Source: Pseudonocardia nigra
Lineage (GTDB): Bacteria > Actinomycetota > Actinomycetes > Mycobacteriales > Pseudonocardiaceae
DNA: 49,084 nt
NCBI RefSeq assembly: GCF_019396355.1
Contig: NZ_JAHKRK010000035.1
Span: forward strand, 1 to 49,084
Reading direction: 5' to 3'
Below, one piece after another: positions 15,582 to 24,950 of the stretch (positions within the stretch are counted from its first letter, which is position 1; the number at the start of each line of letters is the position of its first letter). Both the position numbers and the translations under genes were made by a program. The notes beneath the pieces are model-generated. The model ran no database searches and was not told where the DNA came from. It saw only the letters and a program-made list of their open reading frames with translations.

Positions 15582-17035
15582 TCACTTCCGGCGTTCCGGC
15601 CCGCCGCTCGCCAGCAGGGAGTGCCGCCGCCCGTAGACGAAGTAGATCGCGAGCCCGATCAGCAGCCAGACGGCGAACCGGAGCCAGCTGAGCACGTCGA
15701 GGTTGAGCATGAGGTACAGGCACGCCGCCGCCGTGACGATCGGCACCACCGGGGAGAACGGCACCCGGAACGGCCGGTCGAGGTCGGGCCTGCGCTTGCG
15801 CAGCACCGGCACCGCGATCGCCACGATGATCATCGCCGAGAGTGCGCCGATGGACACCATGTCGGCGAGCTCGGTGATCGGGGTGAACGCGGCGATGAGC
15901 GCGATGACGGCCGCACCGATGATCGTCATCCGGTGCGGGGTGCCGAACCGCGGATGGGTCGTCCCGATCGGCGCGGGCAGCAGCCCGTCACGGCCCATGG
16001 CGAAGCCGATCCGCCCGATCGTCACCAGCTCCACCATCATCACCGAGGTGAGCCCGGTGACCGCGCCGAGCGCGACGAGCGCCCCGATCCAGGGCAGCCC
16101 GACCGTGGTGAACGCCGCGGAGAGCGGTGCCCCGACGTCGATCTGCTCGTAGGGCACCATCGCGGTCAGCACGAGCGAGATCCCGATGTAGAGCAGGGCG
16201 CACACGGCGAGCGCGCCGAGCAGGCCGATCGTGAGGTCGCGGCGCGGGCGGCGGGTCTCCTCGCCCAGGTTCGCCAGCGCCTCGAAGCCGGTGTAGGCGA
16301 AGAAGACGATCGCGGCGGCGGTCAGCACGCCGCCGATGCCGTAGACCGTCGGTTCCAGCCCGAACACGGCCCGCACCACGGCCTGCTCCAGCACGGAGCC
16401 GCCGCCCTCGGGGGCCTGCGCCGGCGGGATGAACGGGCGCAGGTTCGCGGGATCGAAGAAGAACGCCCCGACCCCGAGGATCAGCACGCACACCGCGATC
16501 TTGACGAGCACCAGCACGTTGGTGAACCGGGACGACTGCCGCACGCCGACCACCGCGATCACGGTCAGCACCGCGATGATCAGGACGGCGCCGACGTTCA
16601 CCACCGACTCCTCGCCGAACAGGCTCTCCGGCAGGCCGAACAGGCTGGCCAGGTACGCCGACCAGCTGCGGGAGACCACCGCGAGCCCGAGCCCGAACTC
16701 CAGCAGCAGGTCCCATCCGATGATCCAGGCGAACACCTCGCCGAGGGTCGCGAACGCGTAGGTGTAGGCCGAGCCCGCCGTCGGGACGGACGAGGCGAGC
16801 TCGGCGTAGCAGAGCGCGGCGAGCCCGGCGACCACCGCCCCGATCAGGAACGACAGGGTGACGCGGGACCGGCGTTCTCCTTGGCCTGCACGCCCGCGAG
16901 GGTGAAGATCCCGGTGCCGATGATGATCCCGACGCCGAACCCGACCAGGTCGCGCGCGCGGAGGGTCCGTCTGAGGGTGTTGCCCTCCCCGCGCTGCAGG
17001 ACGTGCTCGACGGAGATCGTCCGGGTCACCGACAT
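15582..17035 (-). pseudogene. APC-family cationic amino-acid permease, one frameshift
   Basis: The 5' part encodes TLRARDLVGFGVGIIIGTGIFTLAGVQAKENAGPA (TM1 of YfnA/CAT-type permeases). The frame then breaks near 16862, where CCCGCGTCACC lacks one G compared with CCCGCGGTCACC. The next frame resumes as VTLSFLIGAVVAGLAALCYAELASSVPTAGSAYTYAF and continues through about eleven more TM helices to the stop at 15582. The transporter is otherwise complete (about 485 residues). An alternative start at 17044 adds three residues. As with other breaks here, an assembly error is possible. If functional, it would import a cationic or branched-chain amino acid. Confidence 0.85.
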
Positions 17036-17101
17036 TCGCCGCACGCTATTGCCACACGACGGAAACGCGCAGGGCGAGCGTGCGTCGCCGGACCGCGTCG
17101 G

Positions 17102-18013
17102 TCAGGTGCGGAGCGCGTACCAGCGTGCGGCGGTGCCGCCGCGCACCTCGGCCAGTCCGGCCGCGTCCAGGCCACAGGCGACCACCGCGGCGTCGAGGTC
17201 ACGCACGGCCGCCCCGTAGTCGGCCCGCAGCGTGACGACCGGCCAGTTGCTCGCCAGCATGAGCCGCTCGGCGCCGAACCGGTCGACCGCGTGTGCGACG
17301 TACGGCGTCAGGTCCGCGGGCCGCCACGCCGGCCACGCCGTGAGCACGTCGATCCCGACCGAGACCTTCATCGCCACGTTCGGGCACGCGGAGAGGGCAT
17401 CGACGCGGGCCCGCCAGCCGTCGGCAACACCGGTGTCGAGCGGCGGACGCGCCAGATGGTCGACGACGATCCGCAGCCCCGGTACGGCCCGCGCCAGCGC
17501 CACGACGGCGTCGGCCTGGCCGTCGGTGACGGGCACGACATCCCACGCCAGGCCCTCGTCGGCGAGCTCGGTGAACAGCGCGACCGCCTCGGCGTCGGCG
17601 AGCCAGGAAAGCGGCGCCCGGCCGACCAGGCAGCGCACGCCGCACCACCTGCCCCGGTCGGCGCGGGCGAGCTCGGCCCGGGCCGCGGCGGCGTCGGCCA
17701 GCGGCAGCCACCCGACGACGCCCGCGACCCTCGGGAACGCCGCCGCGTAGCCGGCCAGCAGATCGTTCTCGGCGGGGGTGTCGACCGACTCGACGAGCAC
17801 GGTCGCGTCGACGCCCGCCGCGTCGAGCTGCGGGGCCAGGTCGGCGGGCTCGAAGTCCGCGGCCAGCCCGGCGTGGGCGTCGCCGCGCCACGGTTGCTCC
17901 TGGCGGGCGACCTGCCAGAAGTGGTGGTGGGCGTCGATCCGCGGCGCGGGCTGTGCCGAGGATCCGCTCGCAAGCTTGCGCCGTGCCGATGATTCGCTCG
18001 CAGGCTCGCTCAT
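17102..18013 (-). CDS. Amidohydrolase, L-fuconolactonase-like (COG3618)
   Basis: This 303-residue TIM-barrel hydrolase opens with RIDAHHHFWQVARQEQPW, the metal-binding HxH start of the sugar-acid lactonase group. It continues with VVDHLARPP and NVAMKVSVGID, and ends with 'FGAERLMLASNWPVV', which holds the catalytic Asp-equivalent region. Relatives hydrolyse L-fucono- or L-rhamnono-1,4-lactone, and some act on pyrone-dicarboxylate lactones. The first 24 residues (Ser/Ala/Arg-rich) include a near-repeated stretch and are not conserved. The ATG overlaps the stop of the CoA-transferase fusion gene (ATGA). It is the last gene of the catabolic operon. Confidence 0.85.
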   Translation of the reverse strand: MSEPASESSARRKLASGSSAQPAPRIDAHHHFWQVARQEQPWRGDAHAGLAADFEPADLAPQLDAAGVDATVLVESVDTPAENDLLAGYAAAFPRVAGVVGWLPLADAAAARAELARADRGRWCGVRCLVGRAPLSWLADAEAVALFTELADEGLAWDVVPVTDGQADAVVALARAVPGLRIVVDHLARPPLDTGVADGWRARVDALSACPNVAMKVSVGIDVLTAWPAWRPADLTPYVAHAVDRFGAERLMLASNWPVVTLRADYGAAVRDLDAAVVACGLDAAGLAEVRGGTAARWYALRT

Positions 18014-19932
18014 CGTCCGCTCCATTCCGGCGTGCGCTTGGCGAGGAACGCCGCCACTCCCTCGGCGAAGTCGGCGCTGCCGTAGCAGTCCGCGAGCAGG
18101 TCGTCGCCGTCGATCCCGCGATCGGCCGCGGCGATCCGGCGGTCGATCACCTTGAGCGCCGCGAGCGTCCGCGGTGCCCCGGATGCGAGCCTGCGCACCA
18201 GGTCGTCGGCCGCGGCGTCCAGCTCGCCGGGGGCGACGACGGAGTGCACGAACCCGGCGGCGGCCTCCCGCGCGTCGATGTTCTGCGCGGTCAGCAGCAT
18301 CGCCATGGCCCGGCCCGGCCCGAGCCGCCGCTGCAGCCGGGCGACGACCGCGGGCGGCAGGCAGTTGCCCAACGTCCGCGCGATCGGCGCGCCGAACACC
18401 GCCGACTCGCTCGCGACCAGCACGTCGCAGCAGGCCGCGATGGCCAGGCCGCCGCCGACCGCGGGCCCGTCGACGACGCCCAGCACGGGCACCGGCACGG
18501 CGAGCAGGCGCTCCAGCACCGCGGCGACGCGGCGCTCGTAGTCCAGCCCGTCCTCCGCGCCGGCGAACGCGGTGAACTGCCCGATGTCGGTGCCGGCCGC
18601 GAACGCCCGGCCGGCCCCGCGGACCACGACCACCCGCAGGTCCGGGTCGGCCTGCGCCTCCGTGCACGCCTTCTGCAGCTGGTCGTACATCTCCCAGGTC
18701 AGCGCGTTGCGCCGGGCGGGATGCGACAGCGTGAGGTGCAGCGCCGACCCGTCCCGCGTGCTGAGGACGGCGGGCTCGTCGCGCACCTCGGTCCGCGGCC
18801 GCAGGACCTCCGCGGTGTGCTGGCCCAGTAGCGGCGGCGGCCTGCGCACCGTCGTCGGTGTGCCGGACAGGTGCAGCGGCGAGGCCAGCACCGGCACCCG
18901 GCCGTCCACCGGGTGCTCGACGTGCTCCACCATGCCGCGGGCCTTGACGTGCGGGTCGTCCTCCAGCACCTGGCGGTAGTCCTGGATCGGCCCCGCCGGG
19001 ACGCCCGCGGCGAGCAGCCGGTCCACCCACGTCGCCGTGTCGGCCGCGGCGAGCCGCTCCTCCAGCACGGCGACGAGCTCGGCGCGGTGCTCCATGCGGT
19101 CGACGTTGCGCGCGAACCGGGGGTCGTCGGCCAGGTGCTCCGCCTCCAGCGCCCGGCACAGCCGCCGCCACAGCCGCTCGTTGTTCGCCCCGACGGTCAC
19201 GTACCCGTCCCGGGTGGCGAGCGCCTGGTACGGCGCCGACATCCGGTTGGCCGAGCCGAGCGGCTGCGGCGGCTTCCCGGTGGCCCAGAACTCCGTGGAC
19301 TCCCACACCGACAGCGCGAGCGCCGCCTCGAACAGCGACGTCTCGACGTACTGCCCCTGCCCGGTGCGCTGCTTGGACGCCCACGCGGCCAGGATGCCGA
19401 CGGTGCAGAACAGGCCGGAGCCGAGGTCGGCCACCGGGATGCCCGACTTGATCGGCCGGTCCCCCGGCTCGCCGGTGATGCTCATGACGCCGGACATGGC
19501 CTGCGCGATCAGGTCGTAGCCGGGCCGGTCGGCGTACGGACCGGTCTGCCCGAACCCCGAGATGCTCGCGTAGATCAGGCCCGGGTTCAGCGGCGCGAGC
19601 CGCTCGTAGTCGACCCCGAGCCGGGCGGCCACCCCCGGCCGCCAGTTCTCGACGACGACGTCGGTGGTGCGGACCAGGTCGTGGAAGGCCGCGAGGCCCT
19701 CGGCGGACTTGAGGTCCAGGGTGATGCTGCGCTTGTTGCGGTTGAGCGCCAGGAACGCGCGGCTGTCGTCGCCCGCGCCCGAGTAGCCCCACGAGCGCCG
19801 CGTCTGGTCCCCCGTCTCCGGGTTCTCCACCTTGATGACGTCCGCGCCGAGGTCGGCGAGGATCATCGTGCAGTACGGTCCGGCCATCACCTGGGTGAGG
19901 TCGAGCACCGTCATTCCGGCGAGTGCCGTCAT
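18010..19932 (-). CDS. CoA-transferase family III / enoyl-CoA hydratase fusion
   Basis: This single 640-residue frame joins two enzymes usually made separately. Residues 1-385 are a CaiB/BaiF-type CoA-transferase (MTVLDLTQVMAGPYCTMILA, LGADVIKVE, NRNKRSITLDLK, SISGFGQTGPY, PGYDLIAQAMSGVM). After a linker of about ten residues, residues 395-640 are a crotonase-fold hydratase/isomerase (LHLTLSHPARRNALTWEMYDQL, GAGRAFAAGTDIGQF, DGPAVGGGLAIAACCD). Together they could load an acid onto CoA and then hydrate or isomerise it. The usual C-terminal tail of the transferase is missing at the joint. It overlaps the upstream binding-protein gene and the downstream lactonase gene by four bases each. Confidence 0.9.
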   Translation of the reverse strand: MTALAGMTVLDLTQVMAGPYCTMILADLGADVIKVENPETGDQTRRSWGYSGAGDDSRAFLALNRNKRSITLDLKSAEGLAAFHDLVRTTDVVVENWRPGVAARLGVDYERLAPLNPGLIYASISGFGQTGPYADRPGYDLIAQAMSGVMSITGEPGDRPIKSGIPVADLGSGLFCTVGILAAWASKQRTGQGQYVETSLFEAALALSVWESTEFWATGKPPQPLGSANRMSAPYQALATRDGYVTVGANNERLWRRLCRALEAEHLADDPRFARNVDRMEHRAELVAVLEERLAAADTATWVDRLLAAGVPAGPIQDYRQVLEDDPHVKARGMVEHVEHPVDGRVPVLASPLHLSGTPTTVRRPPPLLGQHTAEVLRPRTEVRDEPAVLSTRDGSALHLTLSHPARRNALTWEMYDQLQKACTEAQADPDLRVVVVRGAGRAFAAGTDIGQFTAFAGAEDGLDYERRVAAVLERLLAVPVPVLGVVDGPAVGGGLAIAACCDVLVASESAVFGAPIARTLGNCLPPAVVARLQRRLGPGRAMAMLLTAQNIDAREAAAGFVHSVVAPGELDAAADDLVRRLASGAPRTLAALKVIDRRIAAADRGIDGDDLLADCYGSADFAEGVAAFLAKRTPEWSGR

Positions 19933-21269
19933 CGGCTCTCCAAAGCGGTGTTGACCTCGGTGAAGAACGCCGCGGCTGCGTCCTGAGTGGACGTCCCGCC
20001 GAAGATCACGCTCTCGTAGGCCCGGGTGAAGGCTCCCTCGAAGCTCGCCTGGTAGCCGGGCGGGTAGACCACGGCGACCGGCGTGCCCGCCACGATCTTC
20101 TGGTAGAGGTCGAGCTCGGCGCGCTTCAGCGGCGGAAGCTCCGGGTTGTCGAGCTGCTGCTGCAGCTGCCTGCTGTTGGTCACCGCGCCGTTGTTCGACA
20201 GGAAGGTCGCCGCCGCCTCGTCGTCGTTGATCCAGAAGTCGATGAACGCCGCCGCCGTCGGGACGTTCGCGCAGCTGGTCGGGATCGAGAAGCCGGAGGT
20301 GAACAGCACGTTCCCGGACCCGGCAGGTCCCGACGGCAGCGGAAGGCTGGCCAGCTGCTGGCCCGGCGCCAAGCCGTCGAGCGTCTTCTGGGCGGGGGTC
20401 AGGGCGTTGCCGGGAAGGTTGTCGGCCAGCACCTTGCCCTGCGCCACGTACCGCTGCTCGGTCTGCTCGGGCTCCTCGGCGTTCGCCTCGGCGGTGGTGG
20501 TGAGGCCCGCCTGCCGCCACTGCTCCCACATGTCCCAGTACTCGACGAGCAGGTCTTGCGAGAACCCGAGCTGCCGGTCCTCGAAGAGCGTCTCGCCGCG
20601 CCCCGCGACGTAGGAGATGAAGTTGTTCGGCAGCGCGCCGCCCAGGTTCACGGGCGGGATTCCCTCGGGCAGGCCCGGCTCCGCCGCGGCGAGCCAGTCG
20701 CCGAACGCGGCCCAGTCGTAGCCCTCGGCGGGCAGCCCCACCCCGGCGGCCTCGGCCAGCGTCCGGTTGACGACCATCGCGTCGTAGGCGGCGCCGTAGG
20801 GGATCATGTAGAGGGTCCCGTCGAGGCCGCGCCCGGTGTCGAGCACCTCGTCCGGGATCTCGGACACGTCGATCGCACCCGAGTCGATCATCGGCTGCAG
20901 GTCGAGCAGGACGTTCTTCGTGGTGTAGTCGTTGAGCTGGCGCCCCTGCAGCTGCGTGACGCACGGCAGGTTGCCGCTGGAGGCCTGGACGTTGAGCCGC
21001 TCGAAGTAGGCGCCGAAGTCGGCCGACTCGCCCTCGACGGTCGTGCCGGGGTGGGCGGCCGTGAACTGGTCGATGACGGCGTTGGTCAGCTCGTTGCGCG
21101 GGCCGGAGCCCCACCAGGCCACCCGGACGTTGCCGGTGACCTCCCCGGTGCCGTCGGCCCCCTCGTTCGGGTTGGCCCCGATCGAGGTGCTCCCGCCGCA
21201 CCCCGACGCGACGAGGGCGAGCGCGAGGGCACCGGCCGCGATGCCGGCACTCCGCATGCGTGTGAACAT
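19929..21269 (-). CDS. Sugar-type ABC transporter substrate-binding lipoprotein
   Basis: This 446-residue secreted lipoprotein has a lipobox VASGC (Cys24) and a family 1 (MalE-like) solute-binding fold (VRVAWWGSGPRNELTNAVIDQF, IPYGAAYDAMVVNRTLAEAAG, SGFSIPTSCANVPTAAAFIDFW). It should capture the substrate outside the cell for the two permeases encoded just upstream in the operon. The ligand is unknown; the fold fits oligosaccharides, sugar acids or glycosides. It lies 16 bp after the MalG-type permease gene and overlaps the fusion gene by four bases. Confidence 0.92.
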   Translation of the reverse strand: MFTRMRSAGIAAGALALALVASGCGGSTSIGANPNEGADGTGEVTGNVRVAWWGSGPRNELTNAVIDQFTAAHPGTTVEGESADFGAYFERLNVQASSGNLPCVTQLQGRQLNDYTTKNVLLDLQPMIDSGAIDVSEIPDEVLDTGRGLDGTLYMIPYGAAYDAMVVNRTLAEAAGVGLPAEGYDWAAFGDWLAAAEPGLPEGIPPVNLGGALPNNFISYVAGRGETLFEDRQLGFSQDLLVEYWDMWEQWRQAGLTTTAEANAEEPEQTEQRYVAQGKVLADNLPGNALTPAQKTLDGLAPGQQLASLPLPSGPAGSGNVLFTSGFSIPTSCANVPTAAAFIDFWINDDEAAATFLSNNGAVTNSRQLQQQLDNPELPPLKRAELDLYQKIVAGTPVAVVYPPGYQASFEGAFTRAYESVIFGGTSTQDAAAAFFTEVNTALESR

Positions 21270-21285
21270 CCTTGTTCCCTTTCTC

Positions 21286-22179
21286 CTACTTCAGTCCGCT
21301 GGTGGCGATGCCCTCGATGAGCAGCTTCTGAGCGACCAGGAAGAATCCGACGATGGGGGCGAGCGAGAGCGTGGCCATGGCGAACAGCGGCCCGTAGGCC
21401 GATTCACCGGTGGCGTCGAGGAACCCGTTCAGCCCCTGCGCGACCGTCCACATCTCCGGCCGGATCAGGTACAGCAGCGGTCCCAGGAAGTCGTTCCAGG
21501 TGTTGATGAACGTGAACAGCGCCGTGGTGCCCAGCGCCGGGATCGACAGCGGCAGCACCACCCGGCGGAAGATGCCGACGTGCCCGCAGCCGTCCAGCCG
21601 GGCCGCGTCGTCGAGCTCCTGCGGCAGGGTCCGGATGAACTGGACCATCAGGAAGATGAAGAACGCGTCCGTGGCCAGGAACTTCGGCACCACCAGCGGC
21701 AGGATCGTGTTGATCCACGCCAGCTCGTTGAACAGCACGTACTGCGGCACCAGCGTGACGTGGTAGGGCAGCAGCATCGTGCCGAGCATCAGCGCGAACA
21801 TCGTGCGCTTGAACGGGAACGACATCCGCGCGAAGGCGTACGCCGCCATCGAGCACGCCACCACGTTGCCGATCACGGCCAGCACGGTGATGACCAGCGA
21901 GTTCCAGAAGAACCGGGAGAAGTTCAGGTTCCCGAGCGACCAGCCGCTGATGTAGTTGTCCAGGGTGAAGTCGTCCGGCCAGATGCTGAGCGTCCCGAAC
22001 GCCTCGTTGCTCGGCCGGAACGACGCCGCCACCATCCACAGCAGCGGATACAGGATGACGATCAGGATGCAGATCATCAGGGCGTGCCGGGCGAGCGCCA
22101 GCACCAGCGGGTTGCGGGACCGCCTGCGTCCGAAGAGCGGACGGGGCGGCGCGGGACGCTGCCGCGTGAGGGTGGTCAT
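21286..22179 (-). CDS. Sugar ABC transporter permease, MalG type
   Basis: This 297-residue inner-membrane protein has six predicted helices and the EAA loop QELDDAARLDGCGHVGIFRRVVLPLSIPAL, which docks the ATPase. The N-terminal helix ALMICILIVILYPLLWMVAASF is typical of the MalG half. The ATG at 22179 overlaps the stop of the MalF-type gene by four bases. No ATPase gene is present in the operon; such actinobacterial systems often share a common MsiK-type ATPase encoded elsewhere. Confidence 0.93.
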   Translation of the reverse strand: MTTLTRQRPAPPRPLFGRRRSRNPLVLALARHALMICILIVILYPLLWMVAASFRPSNEAFGTLSIWPDDFTLDNYISGWSLGNLNFSRFFWNSLVITVLAVIGNVVACSMAAYAFARMSFPFKRTMFALMLGTMLLPYHVTLVPQYVLFNELAWINTILPLVVPKFLATDAFFIFLMVQFIRTLPQELDDAARLDGCGHVGIFRRVVLPLSIPALGTTALFTFINTWNDFLGPLLYLIRPEMWTVAQGLNGFLDATGESAYGPLFAMATLSLAPIVGFFLVAQKLLIEGIATSGLK

Positions 22180-23150
22180 CTCTCGTCTCCGTAGTGCACC
22201 CAGAACCGGGCGCTGGCGAACAGGCCCGCGGTGAACAGCGCCAGCACGACGACCAGCGTCCACGCCATCGCCGATGCGTAGCCCATCTCGAGGTTCGCGA
22301 AGCCGCGCTGGTACAGGTAGAGCGTGTAGAAGAGGGTGGAGTCCAGCGGTCCGCCCTCGCCGCGGCTGATGACGTAGGCCGGGGTGAACGCCTGGAACGC
22401 GTTCACCGTCGTCAGCAGCAGGTTGAAGAAGATCAGTGGCGTCAGCATCGGCAGCGTCACGTGGAAGAAGCGGCGCACCGCCCCCGCGCCGTCCACGGCG
22501 GCTGCCTCGTAGAGCTCCTTCGGCACCTGCCGCAGCCCCGCCAGAAAGATGATCATCGTGGAGCCGAACGCCCAGACGTTGAGCACCACCAGCGTGTACA
22601 GCGCGGTGTCGGGATTGCCGATCCAGCTGCCGCCCTCGATCCCGACCAGGGCGAGCACCTCGTTGAGGATGCCGTCCCGCCCGAACACCTGGCGCCACAG
22701 CACCGCGATCGCGACGCTGGCCGCGATCAGCGAGGGGAGGTAGAACGCGGCCCGGTAGCCGGACAGGAACCGCATGCCCCGGTTGAGCACCATCGCCACC
22801 AGCAGCGACACCACCAGCACCGCGGGCACCGAGATCAGGACGTACCGCACGGTGACCCCGACCGAGTTCAGGTACCGCGGGTCGGCGGTGAGCATCCGGG
22901 TGTAGTTCTCGAACCCGACCCACTCCGGCGGCGTCATGAGGTTGTAGGAGGTGAACGACAGGTACAGCGAGTAGATCATCGGGCCGATGGTCAGCAGGAG
23001 CATCCCCGCGATCCACGGCGAGAGGAAGCCGTAGGCCGCGAGTGCCTCGCGGCGCCGCCTGCTGCGGCCCGTCCACTCCTTGGCCGGCCGCGCCGAGGAC
23101 CGGGGCTGCGGTTCGGCCTGCGGCTTCGGACGCACTTCTGTCGGACTCAT
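22176..23150 (-). CDS. Sugar ABC transporter permease, MalF type
   Basis: This 324-residue membrane protein has a cytoplasmic basic N-terminus (about 35 residues) followed by helices beginning LSPWIAGMLLLTIGPMIYSLYLSF. It has the EAA loop VPKELYEAAAVDGAGAVRRFFHVTLPMLTPL. It pairs with the MalG-type permease encoded immediately downstream. Its ATG overlaps the upstream dehydrogenase stop (ATGA), placing transport and catabolic genes under one promoter. Confidence 0.93.
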   Translation of the reverse strand: MSPTEVRPKPQAEPQPRSSARPAKEWTGRSRRRREALAAYGFLSPWIAGMLLLTIGPMIYSLYLSFTSYNLMTPPEWVGFENYTRMLTADPRYLNSVGVTVRYVLISVPAVLVVSLLVAMVLNRGMRFLSGYRAAFYLPSLIAASVAIAVLWRQVFGRDGILNEVLALVGIEGGSWIGNPDTALYTLVVLNVWAFGSTMIIFLAGLRQVPKELYEAAAVDGAGAVRRFFHVTLPMLTPLIFFNLLLTTVNAFQAFTPAYVISRGEGGPLDSTLFYTLYLYQRGFANLEMGYASAMAWTLVVVLALFTAGLFASARFWVHYGDER

Positions 23151-24019
23151 CGGTCACCTCCGTTCGCCTTCGCCGCGTGCGCCTCGACCCGCGCCGCGAC
23201 CGTCTGCGCCAGCCAGCCGGCCAGCGGCACCGGCACCTCGACCGTCCGGGCGGCCTGTACGATCTCGTCGAGGTCCTTGCTCCACGGCCGGGCGGCGACC
23301 GGAGTGCCGCCCGCGTCGTAGGCCGCGGCCGTCCGGTCGAAGAAGCCCCAGTTGCGGGCGACCCAGGAGTCGCCGGTGCTGGTGGCGAGCACCGCGAGCA
23401 GCGGCTCCGGGGCGACGCCGTGGGCGGCGGCCAGGTCGAGCGCCTCGTGCAGCCCCGCCAAGTTCGCGAACATCGCGAGCTGGTTGGCGAGCTTCGCGGC
23501 GGCGCCCGCCCCCGCCGGTCCGACGTGGATCACGTCGTCGCCGACGGTCTCGAGCAACGGACGCAGGCGCTCCAGCGCCCCGTCGTCGCCCCCGACCATC
23601 ACGGTGAGCTCGCCCGAGGCGGCCCGGTCCGAGCCGCCGCTGACGGGCGCGTCGAGCAGGTCGACCCCGCGCTCCGCCGCGACCTCGGCCAGCTGCCGGG
23701 CCGTCTCGGGCAGAACCGTGCTGTGCACGATCACGGCCCGCCCCTCGCAGCTCCCGTCGAGGTGGCCACCCGGCCCCTCGAGCACACCGCGCACCGCGGC
23801 GTCGTCCGGCACGACCAGGACGAGGACGTCGCAGTCGACGAGGTCCGCGCGGTCCTTCGCGGCCGTCGCGCCGTGTTCGACGCAGGCCTGCACGGGCTCG
23901 GGCCGCGTGTCCAGGACGGTCAGGTCCCAGCCCGCCCGCATCAACGTGCAGGCGAGCGGGAGACCCAGGTTTCCGAGCCCGACGAGCCCGATACTCGTGG
24001 ACCCCGGCGACACTGCCAT
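23147..24019 (-). CDS. Beta-hydroxyacid dehydrogenase (HIBADH family)
   Basis: This 290-residue NAD(P)-dependent enzyme has a Rossmann loop at residues 11-16 (GLVGLGNLGLPLA) and the substrate motif DAPVSGGSDRAASGELTVMVGG. The catalytic-lysine segment GAGAAAKLANQLAMFANLAGLHEALDLA at about 165-192 carries the conserved Lys. The family oxidises 3-hydroxyisobutyrate or reduces tartronate semialdehyde. With an RraA-like aldolase upstream, a role in 2-oxoacid or tartronate-semialdehyde handling is plausible. It overlaps the MalF gene by four bases and starts 25 bp after the RraA gene. Confidence 0.88.
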   Translation of the reverse strand: MAVSPGSTSIGLVGLGNLGLPLACTLMRAGWDLTVLDTRPEPVQACVEHGATAAKDRADLVDCDVLVLVVPDDAAVRGVLEGPGGHLDGSCEGRAVIVHSTVLPETARQLAEVAAERGVDLLDAPVSGGSDRAASGELTVMVGGDDGALERLRPLLETVGDDVIHVGPAGAGAAAKLANQLAMFANLAGLHEALDLAAAHGVAPEPLLAVLATSTGDSWVARNWGFFDRTAAAYDAGGTPVAARPWSKDLDEIVQAARTVEVPVPLAGWLAQTVAARVEAHAAKANGGDR

Positions 24020-24044
24020 GGCTGCTCCAGGGAGGGAGGGGTCG

Positions 24045-24806
24045 CTAGACGCCGGCGTAGTACGCCTCGATGGCGTCGATGTCGATCGAGCTGTCGGCGG
24101 GCAGGCCGAGGGTGGCGTAGTGCTTGCGGCGGGCGTTCATGTCGGCGAGGAGGATCGCCCGTGCGTGCGTGGCGACCTCGTGGGCGACCTCGGCCGGCAC
24201 CACGATGCAGCCGTCGCCGTCGGCGCCGACGATGTCGCCGGGGCGCACCTGCACGCCGCCGCAGGCGATGGTGGTCTGCACCTCGACGACCTCGATGCGG
24301 CCCGGGATGATCGTGCGGCCGCGGTGCCGGACGCAGACGGGCGTGCGCTGGATAATCACCTCGTCGGTGTCGCGGCAGTACCCGTCGGTGATGATGCCGT
24401 TCGCGCCGTTCGCGATCGCGCCCATCGTGTTCTCCGAGCCCCACAGCCCGACCTCGCGGCCGCCGCCGGAGTCGGTGACGATCACGTGGCCCGGCGCCAG
24501 GTCGTTCGGCAGCTTGACGTGCCCGTGCTTGCGGAACCAGTGACCGTGGGCGTCGACGATGTCCTCGGTGGTGTCCAGCTTCCACATCGGCTTGTTGGAG
24601 GGAACGCAGCGCATGGTGGCGGCGTGCCCCCAGAACCGCATCCCGCTCCAGAGCGGGCGGATCTCGGGCGACATCAGCGTCAGGTCGAAGTAGCCGATGC
24701 CGTCGAGCGCATCCGCCACGTCGGCCACCCGCAGGTGCTTGTAGAGCGTGTGGACGTTGTCGGGGTCGGCCTTCGCGGGAGCGGCCTGGTCCTGGGCGAC
24801 GGTCAT
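24045..24806 (-). CDS. RraA-like aldolase (4-hydroxy-4-methyl-2-oxoglutarate aldolase type)
   Basis: This 253-residue protein has the RraA/HMG-aldolase core: RVADVADALDGIGY at the start, a conserved GLWGSENTMGAIANGANGIITDGYCRDTDE loop whose Arg-Asp pair contributes to the metal/substrate site, and IRPGDIVGADGDGCIVVPAE-like ending. Enzymatic members cleave 4-hydroxy-2-oxoacids to pyruvate plus another 2-oxoacid; regulatory RraA proteins are shorter (about 160 residues), so an enzyme is more likely here. As the first gene of the operon it faces the GntR gene across a 144-bp gap. Confidence 0.87.
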   Translation of the reverse strand: MTVAQDQAAPAKADPDNVHTLYKHLRVADVADALDGIGYFDLTLMSPEIRPLWSGMRFWGHAATMRCVPSNKPMWKLDTTEDIVDAHGHWFRKHGHVKLPNDLAPGHVIVTDSGGGREVGLWGSENTMGAIANGANGIITDGYCRDTDEVIIQRTPVCVRHRGRTIIPGRIEVVEVQTTIACGGVQVRPGDIVGADGDGCIVVPAEVAHEVATHARAILLADMNARRKHYATLGLPADSSIDIDAIEAYYAGV

Positions 24807-24846
24807 GGAACGCCTTTCGAGTAGTCCTGCCGTGCGAGGTGAGCTA

Positions 24847-24856
24847 TTGTCTACAA
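24847..24856. promoter_or_regulatory. Candidate GntR/FCD operator
   Basis: TTGTCTACAA has the form TTGT-N2-ACAA. It sits inside a wider imperfect palindrome (ATTGTCT at 24846 and AGTCAAT at 24858). It lies between the divergent RraA operon (start 24806) and the GntR gene (24951), where FCD-type GntR proteins usually bind to control both genes. Confidence 0.5.
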
Positions 24857-24950
24857 CAGTCAATCGACGTGGCGCAAGACACGAACGGCAGGAAAGTGGT
24901 CTGATGGCGACGGTCCGACCGCTAGCCGTCCGACCGGAAGGGGGGCCTAC

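Noticed and set aside
18010..21201. One 1063-residue protein spanning the binding-protein gene and the fusion gene
   Set aside because: The upstream part is the out-of-frame shadow of the solute-binding protein, which has its own lipoprotein signal, start and family motifs. The real gene starts at 19932.
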